Origin: Sphingomonas rosea
GTDB taxonomy: Bacteria > Pseudomonadota > Alphaproteobacteria > Sphingomonadales > Sphingomonadaceae
NCBI RefSeq assembly: GCF_039538065.1
Contig: NZ_BAABBR010000001.1
Coordinates: forward strand, 713,501-777,500
DNA: 64,000 bases
Direction: 5' to 3'
In this document: one piece after another, positions 18,413 through 28,000 of the stretch
Layout of the letters: each line of letters opens with the position of its first letter
Numbering within the stretch: position 1 is the stretch's first letter
Translations under genes and position numbers: made by a program
Notes under the pieces: model-generated
Database searches by the model: none
What the model was told of the DNA's origin: nothing
What the model saw: only the letters and a program-made list of their open reading frames with translations

Positions 18413-18673
18413 ATGACTAGCTTCCCGTCTCTTGGCGACCTCGGCCTCAAGCACGATCCCAAGGGCCGCGGCTATCATGCGGTCTACCGCGACCACGAGG
18501 TCAACCACTGCCCCGGCTGCGGCCGTACGCACTGGCTGATCGGTCGGATGTCGGCCGAATGTGCCTTCTGCGCGACGGCCTTGCCGCTCGCCGAAGCGAG
18601 CACGCGGCATCATAGCGGTCCCGCGGTGATCCAGCATCGCAACCGGAATCAAGGACACGCCTGGGCGGCGTAA
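18413..18673 (+). CDS. Small zinc-ribbon-like hypothetical protein
   Basis: The 86-residue protein is not recognised as a named family. It has two CxxC knuckles, HCPGCGRTHW (about residue 33) and AECAFCATAL (about residue 49), spaced as in a zinc ribbon, and otherwise no transmembrane or signal sequence. The ATG at 18413 was chosen because GAAAGGA lies 8-9 bases upstream. It stands alone between the YbbP-like gene and a convergent cyclophilin gene. A DNA/RNA- or protein-binding regulatory role is possible but unproven. Confidence 0.65.
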   Translation: MTSFPSLGDLGLKHDPKGRGYHAVYRDHEVNHCPGCGRTHWLIGRMSAECAFCATALPLAEASTRHHSGPAVIQHRNRNQGHAWAA

Positions 18674-18738
18674 CGAGACGTCCCCACGGCGTCAGGGAAG
18701 GGCAGCGGTAGTAGCGCTAGCCTGTCGATTGGGGACGA

Positions 18739-19629
18739 CTAACGCGAGGATGAAGGCGCCGGTGTCCGTCTGACGGGCACCGGCGCATTGCATAGGTCGA
18801 CCCCTCCGGCCGGGACCTGGAAGAACTGATCCTGCCGATTGGCCCGCGCGTGAATATAGCTCGCGAAGGTCGCGCCCGTGGTGCGCATCACCTGGAAGCT
18901 CGGACGATCGGTTGCCGGCATCGCCGACGCGAGGCGGACCGAGGCGATCTTCCGCGCCACCGTCCCGGCCTTGTAGAACCCAAGCGCCTCGGTGCCGCGC
19001 GGCAGCGCCGACATGTTCTCGATCCCCTCGATTACCCGGCCGACGAGCGCGATGTTGCGATCGAGGTGGCGCGGGGCCTGCCCGATCACCGCGTAGAGCT
19101 CGCCGCCCATGCCCGTGTCGGGTGCCATGTCGCGGCCGACACCGACCATCCCGTAGCAATGGGTGAGATTGGCCCGGCCCGTCTTTGGATTCCATGCGAC
19201 CGGCCAACCGCCGGCGTGCCCGACACGCGGCGCATATTGATCGGCATAGCCGAGCGGCCGCAGGGTCAGCCCCTTGACCGATCGGCTATATTCCGCCGGC
19301 GGCTTGGCGACGACGCCCGCCGGGGTCGGCGGACCGCCCTCATTCACCCCCCATTGCGCGACATAATTGTCCTGCACCCGGTAGATGCTCGAGCCCTTCC
19401 AATAGCCCGCATTCGCGAGCGCGCGGACGTTGGCGACGTGAACCGGCGCGAAGTCGGGCGCGAGCTGGATGACCGTCCGTCCACCGCCCTCATAGTCGAT
19501 GACGAGAAGATCGGCCGGCGACACCGTCTGCCAGTCGGCAGCGGGCGCCTTGGACACGATTTCGGAGGGGGTTAGCGGCTTGGCCGAGGGCGCGGCGGCC
19601 ACGGCGGCGAGAGCGAGGAGCGCGATCAT
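18739..19629 (-). CDS. Exported cyclophilin-type peptidyl-prolyl isomerase (long form)
   Basis: The 296-residue protein has a signal peptide (MIALLALAAVAAAPSAKP). Its cyclophilin core shows RTVIQLAPDFAPVHVANVRALA, SSIYRVQDNYVAQWG in place of FHRVI..FMIQGG, and HCYGMVGVGRD corresponding to the substrate-binding strand, with LVGRVIEGIENMSALPRG later. The active-site Arg of the first motif is retained in YRVQ. At nearly 300 residues it is longer than minimal cyclophilins. It starts divergently from purT, the two start codons only about 19 bases apart. Confidence 0.85.
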   Translation of the reverse strand: MIALLALAAVAAAPSAKPLTPSEIVSKAPAADWQTVSPADLLVIDYEGGGRTVIQLAPDFAPVHVANVRALANAGYWKGSSIYRVQDNYVAQWGVNEGGPPTPAGVVAKPPAEYSRSVKGLTLRPLGYADQYAPRVGHAGGWPVAWNPKTGRANLTHCYGMVGVGRDMAPDTGMGGELYAVIGQAPRHLDRNIALVGRVIEGIENMSALPRGTEALGFYKAGTVARKIASVRLASAMPATDRPSFQVMRTTGATFASYIHARANRQDQFFQVPAGGVDLCNAPVPVRRTPAPSSSR

Positions 19630-19648
19630 GACCTTACCCTATCGCGGG

Positions 19649-20851
19649 ATGACGCGTTGCGGTAGCACCCACCCCATGTTCCTCGCCAAGCTGATGCTGC
19701 TCGGATCCGGTGAACTCGGGCGCGAGTTCGCGATCGCCGCCAAACGCCTCGGTTGCATGGTCGTCGCCTGCGACCGTTATCCCGGTGCTCCCGCAATGCA
19801 GGTCGCCGATGCGAGCGAGGTCTTCTCGATGCTCGACGGCGCGGCGCTCAGGGCCGCAGTCGAGAAGCACCGCCCCGACTTCCTCGTTCCCGAGATCGAG
19901 GCGATCGACACAGCCGCGCTGGCGCAGCTCGAGGGCGAGGGCTGGCACGTGGTACCCTCGGCAAAGGCCGCGCAGCTCACCATGAACCGCGACGGCATTC
20001 GCCGCTTCGCCGCCGAGGAGCTCGGCCTCACCACCAGCCGCTACCGCTTCGCCGAGAGTGAGGACGAGGCGCTCGCCGCGGTCGATCACGTCGGGTTGCC
20101 TTGCGTCATCAAGCCCGTCATGTCCTCTTCGGGCAAGGGGCAAAGCACCGCCACGACGACAAATGAGGTCCGCTCCGCCTTCCGCAACGCGATCGAGAAA
20201 ATGCGCGGCGACCGGCCGCGGGTGATCGTCGAGGAATATATTCGCTTCGACAGCGAGATCACGCTGCTGACGGTCGCGGCGGCCGACGGCGTGCATTTCT
20301 GTCCGCCCATCGGGCATCGCCAGGAGGCGGGTGACTATCGCGAGAGCTGGCAGCCGGCAGCGCTCTCGCCCGGCGTGCTCGAGGCCGCCCAGCGGCAGGC
20401 GGCGACGATCGTCTCGGCACTTGGCGGCCGAGGACTGTTCGGCGTGGAGTTCTTCGTCGCCGGCGACCGCGCGATTTTCTCCGAGCTCAGCCCGCGTCCG
20501 CATGACACCGGCATGGTGACGCTCATCAGCCAGTCGCCGAACGAGTTCGAACTCCACCTCCGCGCCATCCTCGGCCTGCCTGTCGCACCGATCCTCGCTG
20601 CGGGTCCGAGCGCGTCGGCGGTGATCCTTGCCGACCGGGCTAGCACCCGATTCCGCTTCGAAGGCGTGACCGACGCCCTCGCCCTTTCGCAAGAGGCAAC
20701 CCCGGTCGACCTTCGGCTGTTCGGTAAACCGGAAACCCTTCCGGGTCGGCGCATGGGCGTGGCGCTTGCGCGCGCGGCCAGCACCGAGGATGCCGTAGCG
20801 CTCGCCAAGCGCGCCGCGGCGGCGGTCCGGATCGATTACGAAGAGGAATGA
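19649..20851 (+). CDS. purT: Formate-dependent phosphoribosylglycinamide formyltransferase 2
   Basis: PurT makes formyl-GAR from GAR, formate and ATP, an alternative to PurN in purine synthesis. The ATP-grasp protein has MLLGSGELGREFAIAAKRLG at the N-terminus, DRYPGAPAMQVAD, KPVMSSSGKGQS (ATP-binding loop) and FGVEFFVAGDRAIFSELSPRPHDTGMVTL with metal-binding Glu residues. It is 400 residues here, against 392 in E. coli. Starts at 19628 and 19676 are also in frame; 19649 (MTRCGSTHP) best matches the family N-terminus but no strong ribosome-binding site decides it. It overlaps the next gene by 4 bases. Confidence 0.95.
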   Translation: MTRCGSTHPMFLAKLMLLGSGELGREFAIAAKRLGCMVVACDRYPGAPAMQVADASEVFSMLDGAALRAAVEKHRPDFLVPEIEAIDTAALAQLEGEGWHVVPSAKAAQLTMNRDGIRRFAAEELGLTTSRYRFAESEDEALAAVDHVGLPCVIKPVMSSSGKGQSTATTTNEVRSAFRNAIEKMRGDRPRVIVEEYIRFDSEITLLTVAAADGVHFCPPIGHRQEAGDYRESWQPAALSPGVLEAAQRQAATIVSALGGRGLFGVEFFVAGDRAIFSELSPRPHDTGMVTLISQSPNEFELHLRAILGLPVAPILAAGPSASAVILADRASTRFRFEGVTDALALSQEATPVDLRLFGKPETLPGRRMGVALARAASTEDAVALAKRAAAAVRIDYEEE

Positions 20852-21264
20852 CGATGCGCCTGTTGTTCGTGCCCGCCCTCCTTCTCGCCACCGCCGCCTG
20901 CGGAGGCGGCGACAACAAGGCGGCCGCGCCCAAGGACCCCGCCATCGCGGTCCGCGGACCCGAGCAGGAGCGGCTTCACCAGCTCACCGACGAAATGCGC
21001 GACATCGCGCTCAAGCGGGCGATCCTCGCCAGCGGCCTGCGCTGCAAGCGGGTGGTCCGCTCGGGCTACGTCACCGAGTATAACAAGCTGTCGATGTGGG
21101 AAGCCGACTGCGACGACAAGCGGCAGTGGGGCATCTTCGTGGGGCCCGACGGCAGCGCTCAGGTTCGTCCCTGCACCGACAATGCGCGCTTCAAGCTGCC
21201 GGCTTGCCAGATCGCGGCCGATCCCAGCGGCCGCACCGCGCGGGGCATAAAAAAGGAGGGCTGA
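20848..21264 (+). CDS. Putative lipoprotein of unknown function
   Basis: The 138-residue protein has a lipoprotein signal: a short charged N-terminus, a hydrophobic stretch and the lipobox LATAAC, followed by GGGDN. The mature part has four further Cys, probably disulfide-bonded, and a WGIFVGPDGSAQV segment. I do not recognise the family. Its start overlaps the purT stop (ATGA), so it is translationally coupled, although no functional link to purine synthesis is apparent. A hairpin overlaps its last codons. Confidence 0.75.
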   Translation: MTMRLLFVPALLLATAACGGGDNKAAAPKDPAIAVRGPEQERLHQLTDEMRDIALKRAILASGLRCKRVVRSGYVTEYNKLSMWEADCDDKRQWGIFVGPDGSAQVRPCTDNARFKLPACQIAADPSGRTARGIKKEG

Positions 21265-21281
21265 CCGTTCGGTCGCCCTCC
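21247..21281 (-). terminator. Rho-independent terminator for the 21310-21594 gene
   Basis: GGAGGGC-GACC (21255-21266) pairs with GGTC-GCCCTCC (21271-21281). On the minus strand the stem is followed by TTTTTT, so it ends the small secreted-protein transcript. On the plus side it lies over the stop of the lipoprotein gene and lacks a good T-run. Confidence 0.8.
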
Positions 21282-21309
21282 TCATCATCATTTGCACTCA
21301 CCGCAGCGC

Positions 21310-21594
21310 CTAATCGCAGCGGCGGCTTTCCTTGAACTCGCCGGTCGCGGTCTTTTCGCGAACGACGATGCAGTTGCCCTGCTTGCTTTCCTCGCGCCAG
21401 CTTCCGTCCGGATTGTTGATTCGGTTGCCGGGCTTGGGCACGCGCTGGCCGTTGCAGATCATGTAGTTGAGGCCGGGCGGCGAGACGCAGCCCTGCCCGC
21501 TCGACTGCGCCGCTGCCGTCCCCGGCAACGCCGCTAGACCGAAGCCGGCCGCGGCGAGCGCGGCAGCAAGGGTGGTGGACATCAACGTACGCAT
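21310..21594 (-). CDS. Small secreted Cys-containing protein of unknown function
   Basis: The 94-residue protein has a clear signal peptide (hydrophobic to about residue 29, cleavage near TAAAQS). The mature part is about 65 residues with four Cys (GCVSPPG, MICNGQ, NCIVVRE, RRCD) suggesting two disulfides. It is conserved-looking but I do not recognise a family. A terminator follows it on the minus strand. Signal peptide and Cys spacing make it very probably a real gene. Confidence 0.7.
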   Translation of the reverse strand: MRTLMSTTLAAALAAAGFGLAALPGTAAAQSSGQGCVSPPGLNYMICNGQRVPKPGNRINNPDGSWREESKQGNCIVVREKTATGEFKESRRCD

Positions 21595-21715
21595 CGAATC
21601 AGGCTCCTTCGCAAGAATGCTGATACGCGAAGCGACCTGAACCGTCGATGACGGCAGGCCGCTCTGCTCTTGCGATGAATCGAGCCGCCCCGTTTGGGGA
21701 CGGTTCAGCCAGAAC

Positions 21716-21841
21716 TTAGCCCTGGCGCGCCTTGAAGCGGCGATTCGTCTTGTTGATGACGTAGGTACGGCCGCGACGACGGATCACGCGGTTGTCCCGG
21801 TGACGGTCCTTGAGGCTCTTGAGCGAATTGCGAATCTTCAT
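21716..21841 (-). CDS. rpmJ: 50S ribosomal protein L36
   Basis: The 41-residue basic protein starts [18 protein letters not shown] and continues [20 protein letters not shown]. It is the longer, non-zinc form of L36 (no CxxC), as found in many alphaproteobacteria. It lies alone between the secreted-protein gene and the M28 peptidase gene. The ATG at 21841 is the family start. Confidence 0.96.
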   Translation of the reverse strand: MKIRNSLKSLKDRHRDNRVIRRRGRTYVINKTNRRFKARQG

Positions 21842-21928
21842 GGCGGGACGCCCGTCTCTTTATATACTGGTTGTCGGCTGACGCCCGTAGGCTTCGGCGA
21901 GCGCCCCTATGGGAGGGCGCCGCCCGAG

Positions 21929-23503
21929 TCAAGGTTTGGCGAAGTAATCGCCCTTCTTCCAGGCCGGCCGCTTGGGGCTGTCGGCGAGCTCGCGGGCGAT
22001 ACGATAGTTGAGCTCGCCATAGCGGGCCAGCGCGCCCCAGTTGATTGCCTGGTTCAGGTCGTCGTTCGGACGGTGATAGGTGTCCTCGAAGAACTTGTCC
22101 CAGAACGGCTTGCCGCCATTGGCATGGCCGGTGAACATCAGGATCGCCGGGATGCCGCGCAGCACCAGCGGATAATGGTCCGAGCGGACAAAGATGCCCT
22201 GCTCGGGCATGGGGTCCGGACCGACGGAAATGCCCATCGTGCGGCCGGCCTTGGCGACGGCGTCGGCGATCGTGCTGTGTTCGGCCCCGAAAGCGGTGAC
22301 GTCGGTAAAGTCGTAAAGCGGGAGCGGCATGTCGAGATCGACGCCCGCGACGATATCCTTCACCGTCGGATGCTCGGCCCAGTAGGACGCGCCCAGAAGG
22401 CCCAGCTCCTCGCCGGTGTTGGCGACGAACAGGAGCGAGCGCTTGGGTCGCTGGCCCGACGCCTTGAAGCGCTCGGCGGCCTCGAGCATCGTCGCGACCC
22501 CCGCGGCATTGTCGAGCGCGCCGTTGAAGATCGCGTCCTCGCCCGGCTTGGCATTTTCGTTGATGCCGAGGTGATCGAGGTGGCCCATCAGGACAACATG
22601 CTCGCCCGCAAGGCGCGGATCGCTGCCGGGCATGCGGCCGATGACCTCGGGGCTGGTGAAGTCGCTCCAGCTCGACTTGACGTTCATCGCGATCGACGAT
22701 CCCAGCGCGAAGCCCGGAAGCGGCTTGCCCGCCGCGCGGGCGGCGAGGATCGCGGAATAGGGCTTGGGCGAAGCAGCGAAGAGCCGCTCGGCGAGCGAGC
22801 GGGCGATGACGCCGCGGACGCGCAGACCCATCGGGGTCGAACCGGCGCGGCCGGCCTTGTCGATCCAGTCGGTCACCGGACGGGTGCCGGCATTGCCGCC
22901 GCTGATGTCGAGGATGCCGATTGCGCCGGCCTGCGCCGCCATCTCGGCCTTGCGAGAGGACAGGTGGGCGGCGATGTCGCTCGGCAGGCCCGGCGGCGTG
23001 CCGCCCAGCGTGATCACGATCTTCCCGCGAACGTCGAGCCCGGCATAATCGTCGAGCTTGAGCTTGGGGTCGCGGAGGCCGTAGCCGACGTAGACCAGCG
23101 GCGCGCTGAGATTGCGGACCGCCTCGGTCACGCTCGGGCGAACCGCGATGTCCTTGGTCGTCAGCGCTTCGGTCTTGCCGCCGAGCGTCAGATTGAAGGT
23201 CGGCGTGCCGTCGATCGACGCGCGGCGGAAGGGCACGCGCTGGTACCAGGTGCCATTCTCGCCGGCGGGCTCGAGGCCGAGCGCCTTGAAGCGGCTGGCG
23301 ACATAAGCAGCGGCGATCTCATGGCCGCGCTTGCCGGTGCCGCGACCCTCGAGCAGGTCGTCGGCCAGGAACTGGACGGTGGCATGGACCCGGTCGGCCT
23401 GATCCTGCGGCGCCTTGTAGAGCGGTGCGATTTTGGCGGTGGGCGCGGGCGCCGCGGCGATGAGGACCGCGGCGAGCGGGACGGCGAGCAGATTCAGGCG
23501 CAA
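21929..23503 (-). CDS. Exported M28-family zinc metallopeptidase (PA-domain type)
   Basis: The 524-residue protein has a signal peptide and an inserted protease-associated domain at about residues 110-270. The M28 zinc site follows: GHLDHLG, GALDNAAG, NTGEELGLLG, DLDMP and YHRPNDD provide the His, Asp and Glu ligands. M28 enzymes are aminopeptidases or carboxypeptidases. The start chosen is a TTG at 23503 (MRLNLLAVPL), which gives a proper signal peptide and lies 8 bases after AAAGAAG; it overlaps the end of galE by 10 bases. A longer reading frame upstream would lie wholly inside galE. Confidence 0.9.
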   Translation of the reverse strand: MRLNLLAVPLAAVLIAAAPAPTAKIAPLYKAPQDQADRVHATVQFLADDLLEGRGTGKRGHEIAAAYVASRFKALGLEPAGENGTWYQRVPFRRASIDGTPTFNLTLGGKTEALTTKDIAVRPSVTEAVRNLSAPLVYVGYGLRDPKLKLDDYAGLDVRGKIVITLGGTPPGLPSDIAAHLSSRKAEMAAQAGAIGILDISGGNAGTRPVTDWIDKAGRAGSTPMGLRVRGVIARSLAERLFAASPKPYSAILAARAAGKPLPGFALGSSIAMNVKSSWSDFTSPEVIGRMPGSDPRLAGEHVVLMGHLDHLGINENAKPGEDAIFNGALDNAAGVATMLEAAERFKASGQRPKRSLLFVANTGEELGLLGASYWAEHPTVKDIVAGVDLDMPLPLYDFTDVTAFGAEHSTIADAVAKAGRTMGISVGPDPMPEQGIFVRSDHYPLVLRGIPAILMFTGHANGGKPFWDKFFEDTYHRPNDDLNQAINWGALARYGELNYRIARELADSPKRPAWKKGDYFAKP

Positions 23504-24504
23504 ACGGCGGCTTCTTTCTGAAAGAGGCGGCGCTCCCAGGACAGGGCGCTTTCGATGATGGTCCCGGTATCGGCGAAGCGCGGCTGCCAACCCAGTCGTT
23601 CGACCAAGCGGCGATTGGCGGCGACCAACTGCGGGGGATCGCCCGCGCGGCGCGGTCCGAGGACGCGCTTGACCGGCGTTCCGTTCACCCGGTCGAGCAT
23701 CTCGAGCATCTCGAGCACCGACGTGCCCCGGCCGTAGCCGCAGTTGAAGGTGAAGCTCTCGGCCGGGTCGGCGATCAGGGCCTCGAGCGCGAGAACATGG
23801 GCGGCGGCGAGATCGGCGACGTGGATATAGTCGCGGATGCAGGTGCCGTCGGGAGTCGGATAGTCGGTGCCGAACACGTCGACGTGGCTGCGCTTGCCGA
23901 CCGCTGCCTCGCAGGCGACCTTGAGGAGGTGGGTCGCGCCCTTGCCGATCTGGCCCGAACGGCCCTTGGGATCGGCCCCGGCCACGTTGAAGTAGCGCAG
24001 CGCGCCGTAGTTGATGGCGCCGGTGGCCGCGACATCACGGAGCATCTGCTCGGTCATCAGCTTGGACCAGCCGTAGGGATTGATCGGGCGGGTCGGGGCG
24101 TCTTCGTCGATCGGCACCGTTTCGGGCGCGCCGTAAGTCGCGGCGGTCGATGAGAAGAGGAGATGGCGGACGCCCGCCTCCATCGCTGCGCCGAGCAGCG
24201 CGTGGCTCGCGACGGTATTGTTGCGATAATAGAAATGCGGGTCGGTGACGCTTTCGGGAACCACGATCGAACCGGCGAAATGCATGATCGCGCCGACCCG
24301 ATGCTCCTTCAGGACCGCGCGCATGGCGGCCGCGTCGCCGATGTCGGTTTCGATCAGCGGCACCTCGTCGGGCACCACCTCGCGCGAGCCGTTGGAGAGG
24401 TTGTCGACCACCACCACCGGCCATCCCGCGTCATAAAGAGCGAGGACGGCGTGGCTTCCGATGTAGCCGGCACCGCCGGTGACGAGGATCGTGGGCTTGC
24501 TCAT
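23494..24504 (-). CDS. galE: UDP-glucose 4-epimerase
   Basis: This NAD-dependent SDR enzyme interconverts UDP-glucose and UDP-galactose for surface polysaccharide synthesis or galactose use. The 336-residue protein begins MSKPTILVTGGAGYIGSH (the TGGxGYIG Rossmann motif) and has the catalytic pair in NPYGWSKLMTEQ, Ser/Thr in LLFSSTAATYG, and GRGTSVLEMLE late. The ATG at 24504 gives the family N-terminus. Its last 10 bases overlap the M28 peptidase start, so the two are probably cotranscribed. Confidence 0.95.
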   Translation of the reverse strand: MSKPTILVTGGAGYIGSHAVLALYDAGWPVVVVDNLSNGSREVVPDEVPLIETDIGDAAAMRAVLKEHRVGAIMHFAGSIVVPESVTDPHFYYRNNTVASHALLGAAMEAGVRHLLFSSTAATYGAPETVPIDEDAPTRPINPYGWSKLMTEQMLRDVAATGAINYGALRYFNVAGADPKGRSGQIGKGATHLLKVACEAAVGKRSHVDVFGTDYPTPDGTCIRDYIHVADLAAAHVLALEALIADPAESFTFNCGYGRGTSVLEMLEMLDRVNGTPVKRVLGPRRAGDPPQLVAANRRLVERLGWQPRFADTGTIIESALSWERRLFQKEAAVCA

Positions 24505-24565
24505 GGCTGTCGGCGCTAGCGGCCAGCCAAGTTGAAGGAAAGAGCCGCCTTTTGACGCCGTGACG

Positions 24566-24964
24566 TCAGTCGACGCGGGTCCAGACCTGCGTCTTGCAGA
24601 TGAGGCCCGCAAAGCAGCCCGACACGCTCATCTTGCCCGGCGCCTGCATGGTGACCGTGCTTCCGACCTTGGAGCGGATCTTGGGGACATAGACCTGCCC
24701 CTTCCACTTGCCGTGGCCGGCAGGACGCAGGTTGGTAAGCATCTGCTCGCCCTCCAGACCGTCTTCCATGCCGCGGGCCTTGGCCTTGGCATCCTCCCGA
24801 GCCGAGGCGCGGACGACCTTGCCGCACCAGGCCTCGCCGCACGGCGCGATACGCACGACGATCGACTTCTTGGGATTGGTCCACAGGCCTTCGAGCGGGC
24901 TCTGCGCCATCGCCGGGGTCGCGAGCAACGCCAGGGCCGAAGCGAGAAAAGCAAGGTTTCGCAT
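24566..24964 (-). CDS. Exported DUF2147-family protein
   Basis: The 132-residue protein has a signal peptide ending ATPAMA and then the DUF2147 core: PLEGLWTNPKKSIVVRIAPCG, AWCGKVVRAS and WKGQVYVPKIRSKV, with a Cys pair near the end. DUF2147 is a periplasmic beta-barrel fold with no defined activity. The ATG at 24964 begins the signal peptide. It stands between the dnaE2 stop and galE. Confidence 0.88.
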   Translation of the reverse strand: MRNLAFLASALALLATPAMAQSPLEGLWTNPKKSIVVRIAPCGEAWCGKVVRASAREDAKAKARGMEDGLEGEQMLTNLRPAGHGKWKGQVYVPKIRSKVGSTVTMQAPGKMSVSGCFAGLICKTQVWTRVD

Positions 24965-25026
24965 GGACGTGCCTATAGCATGGGAGTCTTTCGCCAGCCT
25001 TGCCGAAGCGTGGCGGGATTGTGGCG

Positions 25027-28000
25027 TCAATAGGTCGGGCAGTTGATGACTCGCGCCTTGGGGATGACCTCGGCGTCACGCGGGTGGCGGGCCATGGGCG
25101 GGCGGCTCGGCCCTGCCCCGTCTCCGCGCCCGACCTGCGGATCGAAGTGCTGGCTGTCGCTCAGCGAGCGGAGCCGCCAGCTGTCGTCCTCGAGCCGGCT
25201 GGCGATCAGGTGGCATACCGCCTCGTCGTGCTGGACGATGCCGTGCACGACCATCAGCCGGGCGCCCATCACCACCTTGCGCTGGGCGGCGAAGGCATCG
25301 GGCCAGACGACGAGGTTGGCATTGCCCGTCTCGTCCTCGAGCGTGATGAAACACACGCCCTTGGCGCTTCCGGGGCGCTGGCGGATGAGCACAAGTCCTG
25401 CGAGGCTGACGCGCTTGCCGTAGCGGACGTCGCGCAGGTCGGCGGCCCGGACGAAGCCGCGCGCCGCATAGTGATCGCGCAGGAACTGCATCGGATGCGC
25501 CTTCAGGCTGAGGCGCGTGGTCTGGTAGTCGCTGACCACATGCTCGGGGAGTGGCATGGCGGGGAGGATGGCTTTCTCCCTTTCCTCCCCCTCCTCGCGG
25601 GCACGAGCGGCGGCGAAGAGCGGAAGCTCGGGCGCGGGCCGGAGCGTCCGCGCGTCCCACAACGCTTGGCGGCGATCCATCCCGATCGAGCGGAAGCAGT
25701 CGGCCTCGGCGAGGCGGACGACGGCATGGGGCGGGACCTGGCCCCGGCGATGGAGGTCCTCGACCGCCTTGTAGGGGGCCGCCGCGACCAGCCGCGCCGC
25801 ATCCATCGCGCGCAGTCCCTCGACCTGGCGGAGGCCGAGGCGCAACGCGACTTCGGCATGCGTCCTTCGACTTCGCTCGGGACGAACGATGCCCTGGGTC
25901 GCGACATCCGTTCGTTCGTCCTGAGCGGAGTGGAGCGCAGTCGAAGGGCGCGGGACCTCGAGAGAGCAATCCCAGCCGCTCTCGTTCACGTCGACCGGCA
26001 GCACCGTCACTCCGTGCGCCTGCGCGTCCTTCACGATCTGGGCGGGGGCGTAGAAGCCCATGGGTTGCGAATTGAGCAGCGCCGCGGCGAAGGCGGCGGG
26101 ATAACGCCAGCGCAGCCAGCTCGAGACGTAGACGAGATGCGCGAAGCTCGCCGCATGGCTTTCGGGAAAGCCATATTCGCCGAAGCCGCGGATCTGGTGG
26201 AAGCAGCGTTCGGCGAACTCGCGCTCGTAGCCGCGCGTGACCATCCGCTCGACCATCTTGTCCTGGAGGAGGTCGATGGTGCCGCGCGAGCGGAAGGTCG
26301 CCATCGCCTTCCTGAGCTGGTTGGCCTCGGCGCTCGAGAATTTGGCCGCGTCGAGGGCGATCTTCATCGCCTGCTCCTGAAACACCGGCACGCCGAGCGT
26401 CCGCTTGAGGATGCGCTCGAGTTCGTCGGGCGGGCCATGGTCGGGCGAGGGGCGCGGATAGTCGACCGGCTCCTTGCCCTGCCGGCGCTTCAAGAAAGGG
26501 TGGACCATGTCGCCCTGGATCGGGCCCGGGCGGACGATCGCGACCTCGATCACCAGGTCGTAGAAGCAGCGGGGCTTCAAACGCGGGAGCATGTTCATCT
26601 GCGCCCGGCTCTCGATCTGGAAGACGCCCAGCGAATCGCCCTTGCACAGCATGTCGTAGACGCGGGGCTCCTCGCGCGGGACGGTGGCGAGGTCGAGTTT
26701 TCGCCCATGCACTTCCTCGATCAGCCCGAAGCATTTGCGAATGCAGGTCAGCATGCCCAATGCGAGCACGTCGATCTTGAGGATGCCGAGATCCTCGATG
26801 TCGTCCTTGTCCCATTCGATGAAGGTGCGGTCGGGCATCGCGCCGTTGCCGACCGGCACCGTCTCGATCAGCGGTCGCTCGGTCAGGATGAACCCGCCGA
26901 CATGCTGGCTGAGGTGGCGCGGCATGCCGATCAATTGCTCGGCGAGCTTGATCGTCCGGGCGAGATGCGGGTCGGTGAGGTCGAGCCCCGCCTCGGTGAC
27001 GTGGGTTTCGGTGACGTCCTCGCCCCAGCCCCAGATGGTCCCGGCGATCGAAGCGCAAATGTCCTCGGACAGGCCCATCACCTTGCCGACCTCGCGGATC
27101 GCCGAGCGCGGGCGATAGTGGATCACGGTAGCGCACAGGCCGGCGCGGTCGCGGCCATATTTCTCGTAGATATGCTGGATCACTTCCTCGCGCCGCTCGT
27201 GCTCGAAATCGACGTCGATATCCGGCGGCTCCTTGCGCTCCTCGGAGATGAAGCGCTCGAACAGGAGGTCGGTGGTGGAAGGGTCGACCGCGGTGACCGA
27301 CAGGCAATAGCAGACCGCGCTGTTCGCCGCCGAGCCGCGGCCCTGGCAAAGGATCGGCGGCTCGCAGCTTCGAGCAAAGGCGACGATGCTGTGAACCGTC
27401 AGGAAGTATCGCGCGAAGTCGAGCCGCTCGATCAGCCGGAGCTCGTGCTCGATCTGCCTGACGACCTTGTCGGGGACGCCATCGGGATAACGCTCGGCCG
27501 CCCCCTCCCAGGTGAGGTGGATCAGTTGCTCCTGCGGAGTGCGCCCCTCGGGCACGCTTTCGCGCGGATATTCGTAACGCAGCTCGTCGAGGCTGAAGTG
27601 GAGGCCGTCGGCGAAGTCGCGCGTCGCGGCAATGGCGTGGGGCCAGCGCTCGAACAGCCGGATCATCTCGTCCGGGCCCTTCAGATGCCGCTCGGCATTA
27701 GGATTGAGCCGCGTGCCGGCAGTGGCGAGCGTCACCTTCTCGCGGATGCAGGTCACGATGTCCTGCAGCGGGCGCTTTTCGGGGACGTGGTATAGGACGT
27801 CGTTCGACGCGAGGATGGTCGCGCCGACACTCCGCGCCAGACGGTCGAGCCGCTCGATCCGCGCGAGGTCGTCGCCGCGATAGAGGTGCGTGGCAGCGAT
27901 GTGGCGGAGGTCGGGCAACGCGGCGCGGATCGCGGGCAGCCGCGCCTCGAACGCGTCGAGGTTCTCGCCCGGGCAGGCGATGAAGGCGATGCCCTCGCGG

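Noticed and set aside
25000..27795. 931-codon open frame antisense to dnaE2
   Set aside because: Opposite strand of a certain gene, with low-complexity shadow composition and no domain match.
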